DNA of 64,000 bases. Source: Cycas panzhihuaensis (taxonomy: Eukaryota > Cycadophyta). A program made the translations under genes and the position numbers. Within the stretch, counting starts at the first letter, position 1, and every line of letters starts with the position of its first letter. The stretch covers positions 202,561,741-202,625,740 of the forward strand of contig CM041465.1 of NCBI GenBank assembly GCA_023213395.1, given 5' to 3'. Under the pieces are notes generated by a model, which saw only the letters and a program-made list of their open reading frames with translations, searched no databases and had not been told where the DNA came from. Of the stretch, positions 1-9,800 are shown piece after piece.

Positions 1-155
1 CTTTAATGATTAAGAGAACTGAAGATATGAGTGATGTAATTTTGAAGAGAGATTTTATAAAATAGATTACATACACACAAATGAAATCTTTACTTACCCT
101 TTCTAACTGTGTCTCATTTCAATCATCCCTAAAATGGTTTACGTTGTCAAATAAA
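1..155 (+). repeat. Direct repeat copy 1 (LTR-end-like), paired with 4262-4415
   Basis: This stretch is repeated in the same orientation about 4.26 kb downstream, with shared blocks such as GATATGAGTGATGTAATTTT and TTCTAAC..TGTCTCATTT. Both copies lose similarity after the motif TCAAAT. A copia pol remnant on + lies between them, so they may be the ends of its two LTRs, with the 5' LTR cut by the window edge. No convincing primer-binding site follows this copy, so the LTR reading is an inference. Confidence 0.6.
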
Positions 156-1036
156 ATAAATGAAAAATATGGGTAAAATTAAAGTTGTGGGCTCTTTGTT
201 TTTCCTTTTTCTTTACATGCAAACCTCTAGTAAAGATTTCATCTACAAAAAACTAATATACGAAAAAGTGACCTTGCTGAGATGTGAGCTTGCAGGCAAT
301 TTTTTTTATTTTAAATCCAGTGATGTAAGATTCAAGAATCTGCTACTAAGGATTTTTTAAACAATTGTAGTAGACCCAAAAACAAAATTCAGATAGCTAG
401 TTTTTTTTACATATTTTTGACTCAAGAATTATCTATTATGTAGGACCTCCTATAAACAACTCATCGTTAATAACAACGACCCAATATCTTAGGGCTTTAA
501 CTATGATAAGTTAACCCATAACCATGCTATCCATGTTTGAGGTGTTCGTGAAAAGTAACTTCCTAATGTTAATTAGGCAATCCACTATAAGGTTATAAGC
601 AATCAATTATTTATCTATTTTATTTCATGGAAAAAACACTTATAAGGATCCTCATATATACCCAAGGGTACATAGAGGCTTAATTTCGCATACAAGCACT
701 ATCCAAAACTTGAGTACTAGTTGATAAACCACCTCCCTTCATGTGATGGCTTATTCCCCAACATGTTTGGCTAGCAACAACCACCTTTTGTGGATATTTT
801 AAAACTCTTGAAGTCGGGTTTTTACCTAGATCTTTACTTGTAGAAGGGTCACAGGATAGTGTAAAAGAAAAAAAAAATTACAAAACAAAAGCAAGATAGT
901 AGAAAATGGCGTAAAAGTAGAGGATTACAAATATCACCAAGGAGAAAAAAATCCCACAAAATTTCTTCTTATTTCGCCTTGTTGTGTCTCCATGATCACT
1001 TATATCACACCTTACTATTGTGAAAGACACCTTTGA
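156..1036. other. AT-rich stretch, nothing recognised
   Basis: No ORF longer than 66 codons, no family motif and no clear repeat structure is visible here. The 66-codon ORF at 160-360 is AT-rich and shows no domain. It probably belongs to the decayed interior of the element bounded by the direct repeats at 1-155 and 4262-4415. Confidence 0.4.
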
Positions 1037-1041
1037 GCTAA

Positions 1042-1053
1042 GCTTTGATACCA
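1042..1053 (-). other. Possible minus-strand copia primer-binding site
   Basis: On the minus strand this reads TGGTATCAAAGC, one base away from the initiator-Met primer-binding site TGGTATCAGAGC used by most plant Ty1/copia elements. If real, a minus-oriented LTR lies to its right, from about 1055. I could not find the other LTR or a coding region in that orientation. Confidence 0.35.
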
Positions 1054-1263
1054 CTTAGGATGTACTTGTCCTAACAATCATCACAAATATATGAAGAAAA
1101 GATCTCAAAGGACACAATGAACAAAATATAAATATAAAAATCAAACTTTCTTACTCAAGAGACCTGGATACAGAATAAGAGCACTAAAGATAACCAACAT
1201 AATATTACAGTACACCAAATGCACTATCTAAAATATACAATAATTCCTATTTTACTTCTACAA

Positions 1264-1552
1264 AGCCTTATATAGACAAAAGTGACCTTTCTATATGAAT
1301 ATTATTGGCAAGTCTAAGTGACCCACACACATTAAGCACAAGCGCTATCTGTTATGTCATACGGGCATATGTACTAACAGTTAGGTCCCACAATTAGGAT
1401 TTATTTCATGAGGCTTTATGTAAACAAGAGCGACCTCCCTATATGAATACTACTAGCAACAGTATGTGACACACACATGTTAAGCGCTAGCACTAACTGT
1501 TATGTTATATGGTCACATGTACTAATCATTAGGTTCCACAATTTGGATAGCC
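1264..1552. repeat. Tandem duplication, about 148-bp unit, two copies
   Basis: Two adjacent diverged copies, about 1264-1407 and 1411-1552. They share CTATATGAATA, CTAACTGTTATGT-like and CACATGTACTAA-like blocks in the same order with a period of 148 bases. No coding content. Confidence 0.8.
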
Positions 1553-1779
1553 ATGTCACAAATAATAGATAAGAAAAACAATAGAGCAATTATAGTAAAA
1601 GATCATAAGACTAATGATTACTTATTCAAACTTGTAATTTCTAAAAACAAGAGATAACAAGTTTTGAAAGCATGGTTGAGAATAGCAACAAACTTTGTCA
1701 TTTGCGATTTGGACCTTTTTCATTAAATTAAAAAAGAAAAACTTAGTCATTGCACTTTCGTTCATCATAAGCAGTACTA

Positions 1780-3542
1780 AAGTTTGTGAAAGATGTATGT
1801 TTGATAGGCATCATAGAGATGTATTTCTACCAAATAAATGGAGAGCAAAAGTACCGCTTCAAGTAGTCCATATTGATCTATACAAGCCGATGTAAGTCCT
1901 CTCATTTGAGAAAGCTAAGTATTTTAGGACTTTCACTAACGATTATTTAAGAATAATTGGGTATATTTTATAAAAGACATGTCTAAAACTTCTGAAAGAT
2001 TTATTAACTTCAAAATGTTAATTGAAAATCAAAGTGGTAAAGAGATTTTAGCACTAAAATCAAACAATGGAGGTGAATTCACATCAATTGAATTCTAAAA
2101 TTTTTGTTATAAACATGGTATAAGAAGACAATTTTTAAAATTTTATTCCCCTCAACAAAATGATATTATTGAATATAAAAATAGAATAATACTAGATATG
2201 GAAAGGTCCATGTTCAAAACAAAAAATTAAGTAATGAATTCTAGGCAAAAGTTGTCTATATAATAGCACATCTCTTAAATAGATGTTTTATAAGGAATGT
2301 AATTGAAAAAACAATAAAAGAAGCTTGGTCTAAATACAAACCAAGAATCAAACACTCGAGAGTGTTTGGATTTCCAACATCTACTCATGTACATGATGCA
2401 ACAAAATCCAAACTTAATGATAAAAGTATTAAATGCATTTTTGTTGGTTATTCAAATAGTGCAAAGGCTTTTAAGTTGTATGACCCCCAAATGCAAAGGA
2501 TCTTCATTAGCAGGGATGTAGTCTTCGATAAACATGAAGTATAAAACACGATCTACTTGAAAGGGAAAAAAAATATAGTTTAGACTCAAGAAAGAGGTAA
2601 TCAAGTGGTTCAACAAAAACTAAATAAGATAAGTTCATATGAACTTGGTGAGAGTTCTAGTTAGACCCAAAAATTGGTGTCAAAATCGTTCCAAAGAAGC
2701 CATACTCAAGATATGATTTTAAACTCTACTTTGATAAATGAATAACAAGATCTTAGAGATAAAGAGAATTTTCCCTTAGTGACTCAAGTTACAAAAATTG
2801 ATGAGCCTAGTTTTGATGAGATTGTGTTCAATGAAGATTGAAAAAGAGCAATAAATGTTGAATTTGATACTTTAGCCAAGAATAACACATGGGAGTTAAT
2901 GGATTTACTATTAAATAAAGAGGTAATTGGAACCAAGTAGGTCTAAAAACTAAGTATAAAGTTAATGGTTTAATTAATAAATTTAAGGTTCAACAAGTCG
3001 CAAAAGGTTATGCATAATAAGAGGATGTCAATTATGCACAAACTTTTGCTCCAAACACAAGAATAGATACAATAAGAATCATATTAGGTATAACAACAAA
3101 ATATTTTTAAGACTATATTTCATATCGCTGTGACTATATTTTAGATAAATGTATAAAATGTCTTCCTCAATTAATATATAAATGAAAAAAGTCTATATAA
3201 AGCAACCTAAAGCTTTTAAGGTTGAGGGAAAAGATAAACAGGTGTACTGGTTGAAAAAAGCATTACACAAACTAAAACGAACACCCAAAACCTAGTACTC
3301 AAGAATTCACACATTTTTAGAGAAAGGGTTTTTACAAAAGTTCATCAATTGTATATCTATATGTCAACGTTTAGATATTCAACTTCATTTTATTATAAAA
3401 TTTATATAACATGAAAAACTTGAATTAGTCTATCACAATGCTAAAGACTAAGTCACAAATATTTTTACAAAAGCATTATCAAAGACTAAATTTTATAAGT
3501 TTATAGATAGGTATAACCTCAAATGGTTATTATAGAGGAGAA
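1780..3542 (+). pseudogene. Ty1/copia pol remnant (integrase, RT, RNase H)
   Basis: A decayed copia polyprotein read on +, in the correct domain order. At 1785-1893 the frame shows the GAG-pre-integrase to integrase start (CERCMFDRHHR, then LQVVHIDLYKPM). Near 2040-2100 it shows the integrase core (NGGEFTSIEF). At 2362-2541 is the best-kept piece, the integrase C-terminal block with IKCIFVGYSNSAKAFKLYDP. At about 2800-3110 are RT fragments (NTWELMDLLLNKEVIGTK; AKGYA..EDVNYAQTFAP). At about 3430-3530 is the RNase H end (VTNIFTKALSKTKFYKFI). Many stops and frame changes separate these blocks. A purine tract (AGAGGAGAAT) at 3533-3542 is followed by TGTTAAG, which fits a polypurine tract and the start of a 3' LTR. 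Confidence 0.9.
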
Positions 3543-3633
3543 TTGTTAAGTTGCTACCTCTTTATATTAATGTTATATTAAGGTTTTATTAGTGTTATGA
3601 GTAGATAGGCAAGTATCTACTTGTAGTTACGTA

Positions 3634-3672
<39 letters not shown>

Positions 3673-4261
3673 TTTTCATGGATAATGAAGGATATAGTGT
3701 TGGTTTACAACATTCTATCTATATAATAGTTATCTCCATATTTTACTCCCAAATTCACTCCTATCAACATCATGTGAGAACTTCATTATATTAAGAGGGT
3801 GTTTATGGGTATTTAATCATATGAAGGATTATAAATATGTGAGGTTTGATTGTAGGGGGATTCTATGGGCCTTTGAAATTGGTTCTAGTAGTATGGATTT
3901 GGGGTCAAATAGAGTACTATGGAAATTTGATGTTTCTTGAAGTAACCGAGATCAATGGTCTCATACTTGGGAATGCTCTGCAAAAGTTAGAGAAAGATGA
4001 GCACTTCTCAACATATTGTAAAGAGGAAAAAGGAAGAATTATTCATTTAATTCTTATATCCTTGTAGGATTAAATCATACCAACACTCAAAGGGGATCAT
4101 GAAGGAAAAGTCATCAAAAAAGGATCCTATGGATTACAAAAATGTGTTGTGGCAATATTTTTTATTTTTCTCAAAATACACCCTTATTTTACAATCAATA
4201 AATTTAAGCTATGAGAATAGATTACCAATTATGTGCTTTGTAAATTGGATTATAAGACGGA
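3543..4261 (+). repeat. Probable 3' LTR body of the copia remnant
   Basis: Begins with TGTTAAG directly after the purine tract and contains a TG dinucleotide run. It leads into the direct-repeat copy at 4262-4415, which would be the LTR end. The matching 5' LTR body would lie left of the window, so this cannot be confirmed here. Confidence 0.4.
3635..3671. repeat. (TG)n microsatellite
   Basis: Uninterrupted TG dinucleotide run of about 18 units. Confidence 0.97.
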
Positions 4262-4415
4262 ACTTTAATGACTAAAAAAACTAAAGATATGAGTGATGTA
4301 ATTTTGAAAAGAGATGTTATAAAATGTAGTACAAACACACAAATAAAATCCTTACTTCACCCCTTCTAACCTTGTCTCATTTTCATCATTTTTAAAAAGG
4401 TTCACTTTATCAAAT
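4262..4415 (+). repeat. Direct repeat copy 2 (LTR-end-like), paired with 1-155
   Basis: Second copy of the window-start repeat, in the same orientation, with scattered substitutions. It ends at the same motif (TCAAAT). See the first copy for interpretation. Confidence 0.6.
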
Positions 4416-4619
4416 GGAAGAGTTGGGAAGAACTATATTTTGAGAAGATTAGGTGGCTTTTCTTTCAACTTTCTAGGCTCTTCTACCAAAATTGATAATG
4501 TTGTTATAGTCTTGGTGGGTGCAATCTTGTTAAAAGACCATTTCTTAATCAAGCTAAATATTAATTTAAGTCTAGTTTGAATCTTTACCTTAGGTTCCAT
4601 GCTTCACTTCTAGAGTTTA

Positions 4620-4840
4620 GGGCTAAAAAATAAATGTATTAAATAAGGTTAGAATCTCTAACCTACGCCACCGAAAAAAATTTATTGGCCTATTTGGTAA
4701 GAAGAAACAATGCTTTGTTTCTAGAGTTAGGACTAAAAAATAAAGACATTAAATAAGACTAGAATCTCTAACCAAGCCCACCAAAAAAGGGTTATTGGAG
4801 TATTTGGTGACAAAGAACAATATCAAGAGTTGTCTATTTT
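4620..4840. repeat. Tandem duplication, 110-bp unit, two copies
   Basis: The block GGGCTAAAAAATAAATG.. at 4620 recurs as GGACTAAAAAATAAAG.. at 4730. Both are followed by TTAGAATCTCTAACC-like and TTATTGG..TATTTGGT blocks. Non-coding. Confidence 0.85.
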
Positions 4841-4918
4841 TGAAGAGATTTTAAAAAAAGTAAAAAATAACAAAGAAATTACTCTCTTATCTAAATTAAA
4901 GAGTTAAATTAATCTTGA

Positions 4919-5034
4919 ACCCAAAGACATCATGCATAATAACCCTATATGGTGTTGCCTCCGTAAAAAATAACATACCCAAAGGCATCATGCATAATAA
5001 CCCTATATGGTGTTGCCTACGTAAAAAATAACAT
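4919..5034. repeat. Tandem duplication, 58-bp unit, two copies
   Basis: Two nearly identical 58-base units, each containing CATCATGCATAATAACCC and ATGGTGTTGCCT. Only two or three differences are visible, so this is the youngest of the nearby duplications. Confidence 0.95.
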
Positions 5035-5133
5035 AAAGTCCTTTATAATTAAAACAAGAGGGTCCCAAGCAAAATCATACTACATTGGATCAAAAATGGA
5101 GTTTTAAAATCTAAATTATTATGCCAAAGACTT

Positions 5134-5241
5134 GTGGTTGAACAAAGTTATAAATCAATTCCTAAGTTTATAAGCATGGATAGAGTTTTGGTTGAGCAAA
5201 GTTATAAATCAATTCCCAAATTTATAAGCATAGATGGTATA
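5134..5241. repeat. Tandem duplication, 54-bp unit, two copies
   Basis: Two units with the shared core AAAGTTATAAATCAATTCC followed by AATTTATAAGCAT-like sequence, offset by 54 bases. Confidence 0.92.
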
Positions 5242-5244
5242 GAT

Positions 5245-5620
5245 GGTGTAAGGATCCTAACTATTAAAAAAAATTGACATTTTATTAAAATTTATTTTTA
5301 CTATTTATTATTTTAAAAAATTTTATATAAAAAATTAATATTTTATTATTAATATTATTATTTTTAAAAATAAAAATAAATATAATTAAATTAAAAGATC
5401 AAATACAATACAAATGAACAAAATATTTTAATATTAATATTATTATTACAATTAATTTTTAATAGAAAACTGTATTAACACTTATAAAAGCAACTCCTAA
5501 TTCATTATTTAAATTTATTTTTTAATTAATATTAATTTTTATTTAACCCCTAATTTATTATATAAATTTATTTTAAATTTAACTTTAAATTTTTTTTAAC
5601 ACCATATGTCCAAGGCAATT
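5245..5620. other. Very AT-rich low-complexity stretch
   Basis: Long runs of A/T with repeated ATTATTAATATTATTA-like words. No ORF or motif is visible. Confidence 0.7.
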
Positions 5621-5845
5621 TTACCTATTGAATTATTTTCTTTCTTTTTGACAAAATAAATCTAACTCAAGATCACTTCAAATGGTATCAAAGTCCATCC
5701 CTAAATTTGAAGCCCTCTTACCTCCATCCCTAAATTTGAAGCCCTCTTACCTATTCAATTATTTTTCTTTCTTTTTGACAAAATAAATCTAACTCATGAT
5801 CACTTCAAGTGGTATCAAAATCCATCCCTAAATTTGAAACCCTCT
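5621..5845 (+). repeat. Tandem duplication containing a copia LTR/PBS-like junction
   Basis: Two copies offset by 127 bases. Each holds TTGACAAAATAAATCTAACTC, GATCACTTCA and then TGGTATCAAAG or TGGTATCAAAA. That last word resembles the initiator-Met primer-binding site following an LTR ending in CA. Inside, the sub-block CCATCCCTAAATTTGAA..CCCTCT occurs three times (about 5693, 5722 and 5822). The LTR/PBS reading is an inference; the duplication itself is clear. Confidence 0.75.
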
Positions 5846-7780
5846 AAAGGTAACATCATTTATGAAAATGACAAAACAATGTGCACGAATGTCATTGATG
5901 CCCATAAACATTACTATAGCCAAAACCTTTTGCATTGCTCAAACGTAAATGAAAACACAATTAAAGAGAACTATCTTGTTCAGCTGATAACTGAGATCAT
6001 GGTTTACTTGGTAAGGAGTTCTTTCTACTAAGACCTCAAGGTTTGGATGTGATAATTCATTACAAATGACATAATAATAAACATTGTTAATGAGATAAAA
6101 CAAGTCTTATTTGAACATTTACCATGAAACTTTTTAGTGTTGTTGCTTTCTAATGAGACTAGGCAAGTCTTAATTGAATCTTTTAACATTTTGTTTTCAC
6201 ATCTAATGACAGACAATATAAGTCAAGCTTTTTTAAAAAACTATCCAAGATAGATGTCCTCTCCTCAAAGTCTCCTTGAAGAGTGACCTCTTTTCAAAGG
6301 AACCTTACATTTTAATGTGAAAAACATAGTAGAAGATGATCTAACCATGTACATTCATAAGCATTGAGAGGGCATAATAGATGACCACTCTACATTCAAA
6401 AGCATTAAATTTATATATGCTTTAGAAGAGCATTAATAAAGAACTATGCAAACTTGTCCCTTGCAATTCTTGCAAAGAGAACAAAATAAAATTGAAAACC
6501 CTTCACCTTTCTAAACATTGTGCCTAAAATCATTTTCAAATTCTTGGCTAAAATAATAACTCCTTGGGCAGCTTACATTATAACACTAGGGTAAAATGAC
6601 TTTATAGAGTTTAGTGAAGGAAAAGCCAATTTCACATGCAATCAACTTGATGATGCGTATTGTTAAATGGATTAATAGATTGGAGATTTATTTTAGATAT
6701 ACCCAAAGATGTTGGTTTATTTCACAGCTTTACCAAAATGCCTTATAGCCAACATAATTGCATATGAAGTCCTACCTAGCACATTAGATCTATTCAACAA
6801 GGTTATCCTTGTCCTCTATTTCTATATATTGGAGACATGCCTTTTAAGGCCAGCTCTCATCGATTACCTGAGCCGATCTGCAATAAATTTCCACACGGTC
6901 AAAGCACAGTTCGCAGACACCACCGATAAAAATAAAAATAGTAGGACAGCCGACGGTTTCTACCATCCTTCTGACGTGAAAATCGTCCTTTTAAGGCGGT
7001 ACAATGTAGTAATGCTTCGTCACTGCCAGAAACAACTGGCCGAGAAGGGTTCGCCCGAACCATTCAAAAATAAATGAAGATGACGAAAGCTCGCACATGA
7101 CATCTCCTCTATCGAAGGACACCTGATAATCCTGGAAGCGTAAAACTTTAATGAATAAATTAACAAGTGATCCGCACTGTCCTCCCTCTCTCGTCGACTG
7201 CACTTCGATCCATCGGCTCCCAAGATCGTACCCTAAATATTTGATAAAATAATTTTTATCCTGTACACTATGGCGGATACGTATTTCGAGAGGGAGAAAG
7301 CAGCGGAAAAATTGGCATCCACACGCGACAAATACATATTAATGGAATTTCAGAGTATATAATGAATCATCTGCAAAATGTTTATCGGAAAGCTGGGGAA
7401 TTAAAAAAGATTAACCGACACAATAGTTCTTTCCATCGAATGGTTTCAATATTTGTCATTCAAAATATTGATGACTCTCGATTGGCTAGACTGACACCGT
7501 TACTCTTGAATTTGTTTTCCTTATTTCAGACGGCTGTCATTTGAATAAAATATAATCAAATGAAATGAGGGGGAAAAAAACCAGAGATCGTCTTTTCGTT
7601 GCAAATAATAACTGCATTAACAAAAGAAAGTAGAAAAAAATACAGAATCGCTTGGCTGTCCCGTGGTTTGGAGGAAAAGAGAAAACTATTTTAATCGGAA
7701 AAACACACGACATTAAGAAACGTTATTTTTAATTAAGATCTACGGTTAAAATAGGAGAAAGCAGTACGTCATAAATGTAA
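5846..7780. other. KCS 3' flank and unassigned sequence
   Basis: Up to about 6840 the sequence is AT-rich and looks like old repeat. From 6840 to about 7250 it is less AT-rich and unlike the surrounding repeats, probably original gene-flanking DNA. A 122-codon ORF at 6709-7077 spans the change in composition and shows no domain I recognise, and small minus-strand ORFs overlap it. I do not call a gene here. Confidence 0.5.
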
Positions 7781-7785
7781 AGAGA

Positions 7786-7791
7786 TTTATT
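7786..7791 (-). terminator. Poly(A) signal of the KCS gene
   Basis: On the minus strand this reads AATAAA, about 105 bases past the KCS stop codon. That is a normal distance for a plant 3' UTR. Confidence 0.65.
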
Positions 7792-7894
7792 CGCTACATA
7801 CACAGAAGACAAGAATCCAAGGCGCTGTAAGAAACGACTTAAGTAGGTTACTCGGGAAACGGCTTTCAGAAAGATCATTCACGCCTCAAATGCG

Positions 7895-9460
7895 TTAAGT
7901 TTTAAAGATATCGGGCACCACGACCGGGAACTGGTGGATGCAGTCGGACCAGGGAGATGAATCATTAGAAGGGGTTTTAATGGTACGAAGGGCCTTCCAA
8001 ACAGCGCTGTTGCACTTGAATCCACTCCCGAATGCAATCTGCCACACCCGATCTCCCTTACGCATCCGCCCCTTGGCTTCTATGTACGCCAGCTCGTACC
8101 ACAACGACGAGGATGACGTGTTCCCGAATCTGTACAGTGTCATGCGAGATGCCTCCACGTGTTCCTGATTAAGCTTCAAGCTCTTCTCCAGCTCACCGAT
8201 CACGGCTCTCCCTCCCGCGTGTATGCAGAAATGTTCAAACGCACGCTTGAAGTTTGGAATGTAAGGCTTGGAATTCGGATTTAGCAGTTTTCTGCCGATC
8301 ACCGAGAAACCGTAGAGAAGTTGCTCAGAAATGGGGAGGACAAGAGGACCTAGCGAAGTTATATTCGATTTCAGGGTTTCCCCGGCAATTCTCATGAGAT
8401 CCTTCGAGAGTGAAATTCCGACAATTCCTTCGGAGTCCTCCTCCTGGTGGACACAGTTGTAGGCCTTGTCGTCGGAACCCTTATGAGTCCTTACCAAGTG
8501 AATGAGCCTATATTTTGCGCGCCTTTTCTCCCTACTCTTGTTGGACAACAATATTGCAGCTCCCCCCATTCTGAACAGACAGTTAGTGACCAGCATGGAC
8601 CTCTTGTTTCCATAGTAAGTGCTGGGAGTGATGATCTCGGTGCTCAGAACGAGAGCATAGGAATTCCTACGGGCTTGCAGAAGATCCCGCGCGAGGTTGA
8701 TGGATATAAGCCCCGCGCTGCATCCCATCCCCGATAAATTGAAACTTCTAACATTGCTGCGCATATTATACTTGTTAATAACCATGGACGACAGAGAAGG
8801 CGCGGGGCCGAACAAGCTGCTATTCACAACAACAATGTCGATATCCTCCGGACCTAACCCTACTTTGGCAAAGAGATCCTCGACGGCCGAAAAAAGTACC
8901 GTCTCTGCTTCTTCGCGGCTAAATTCTATGCCGCGCCTGGGAGGCATATAATGGATGGCTTGAGGAAAGCACGTCTGCTCGCCTAAGCCAGACCTTTGCA
9001 GGATTCGAGCCTGGAACTCTATGCTTTTCTCGTCGAAAAAGCCACAGATCTTGGCGTGCTCCATAAAGTTAGAGAACGGGACCCTCCAACACTGCGGGGG
9101 GCGATAACACGAATAATCTACCAGATAAACCGGACTTGGTCTGAACACGAAATAAAGGGCCAATATAACTACCAACACTCCAGACCACACCATAACTTGG
9201 GCTACATTAACCCCAAGGCATTCCGGAAGGAGCATCGTAATGTCGTTTTGGTGCCGAACGCATACAATCACCTCGGCCACTGCCAATATGACCGGAATCA
9301 GTCGAAACGACAGAAACCAGTCCTTCCAAACCTCCTCATAGCCATCCATTATACACTTCAAAATGATGTGTTGGACAATATCCGCGGGCAGGCCACCAGA
9401 TCGTCGGTGTTCGTCGTCCTGCAAACACGGCCGATGTGAATCAATTGACACGCATTCCAT
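7895..9460 (-). CDS. KCS: 3-ketoacyl-CoA synthase, CER6/KCS6-like, intact and intronless
   Basis: Encodes 521 residues. KCS enzymes catalyse the first, chain-length-setting step of very-long-chain fatty acid elongation at the ER: condensation of malonyl-CoA with a long acyl-CoA. Products feed cuticular wax, suberin and sphingolipids. Two membrane segments lie near residues 51-68 and 86-106, followed by the family motif PVYLVDYSCYRPP (about 110-122). The catalytic triad is present: Cys247 (SGMGCSAG), His414 (FCIHAGGRAVIGEL) and Asn447 (RFGNTSSSSLWYELAY). His325 (RTHKGSD) and His410 are also kept. The C-terminus (GFKCNSAVWKAL, then PWSDCI..PV.VPDI) resembles CER6 most. Residue 443 is Tyr where CER6 and FAE1 have His. 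The N-terminus is about 20 residues longer than in CER6; Met38 is an alternative start, but Met1 gives the longest frame. The frame has no stop or frameshift, so it is probably functional. No operon or linked gene partner exists. Confidence 0.96.
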   Translation of the reverse strand: MECVSIDSHRPCLQDDEHRRSGGLPADIVQHIILKCIMDGYEEVWKDWFLSFRLIPVILAVAEVIVCVRHQNDITMLLPECLGVNVAQVMVWSGVLVVILALYFVFRPSPVYLVDYSCYRPPQCWRVPFSNFMEHAKICGFFDEKSIEFQARILQRSGLGEQTCFPQAIHYMPPRRGIEFSREEAETVLFSAVEDLFAKVGLGPEDIDIVVVNSSLFGPAPSLSSMVINKYNMRSNVRSFNLSGMGCSAGLISINLARDLLQARRNSYALVLSTEIITPSTYYGNKRSMLVTNCLFRMGGAAILLSNKSREKRRAKYRLIHLVRTHKGSDDKAYNCVHQEEDSEGIVGISLSKDLMRIAGETLKSNITSLGPLVLPISEQLLYGFSVIGRKLLNPNSKPYIPNFKRAFEHFCIHAGGRAVIGELEKSLKLNQEHVEASRMTLYRFGNTSSSSLWYELAYIEAKGRMRKGDRVWQIAFGSGFKCNSAVWKALRTIKTPSNDSSPWSDCIHQFPVVVPDIFKT

Positions 9461-9800
9461 GGCGGCTACCTCTCCCCTGCCCGTCCGCTTCTCCCCAACA
9501 ACCTCTGGTTATCAGCTGACGCTGAACTTGTACACCGCCAAACCCCAAACGCCTATCGGTATTAAATTAGGCATTTCCTTTGATAATAATACCACAAAAT
9601 TCCAACGCGCTTTCATTAATTTCTGTACTTTCGTTCCACGTCATAACCTTAAAGAGCAGCACCTAACGCCACTTCCCTCGCAACTCCGATCTCGTGGAGA
9701 GGTGGGGTTAACGTCTATTAAATATCGTTACGGAGAACCCTGCAACTCCTTAAGACTTTACACCCGCTCCACGGTCTCTACTTATTTTTAAAGATTATTA
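9461..9800 (-). promoter_or_regulatory. KCS 5' UTR and proximal promoter
   Basis: Upstream of the KCS start on the minus strand. From 9634 outward this DNA is duplicated at 27545, so those blocks can be compared. Words kept in both copies include, on the minus strand, ATGACGTGGAA (9634-9644), an ACGT-core element of the kind bound by plant bZIP factors. Also shared is an A/T block ATATTTAA near 9715-9727 that could serve as a TATA-like element. The transcription start is not determinable by eye. Confidence 0.5.

Noticed and set aside
6709-7077. 122-codon plus-strand ORF near the KCS 3' end
   Set aside because: Crosses a change in base composition, overlaps other ORFs and contains no known motif. 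Insufficient for a gene call.
8996-9439. 147-codon plus-strand ORF, and others at 7938-8168, 8447-8737, 8697-8951 and 9363-9791
   Set aside because: They are reverse-strand shadows of the KCS gene or overlap its 5' end. KCS has all catalytic motifs, and these show none.
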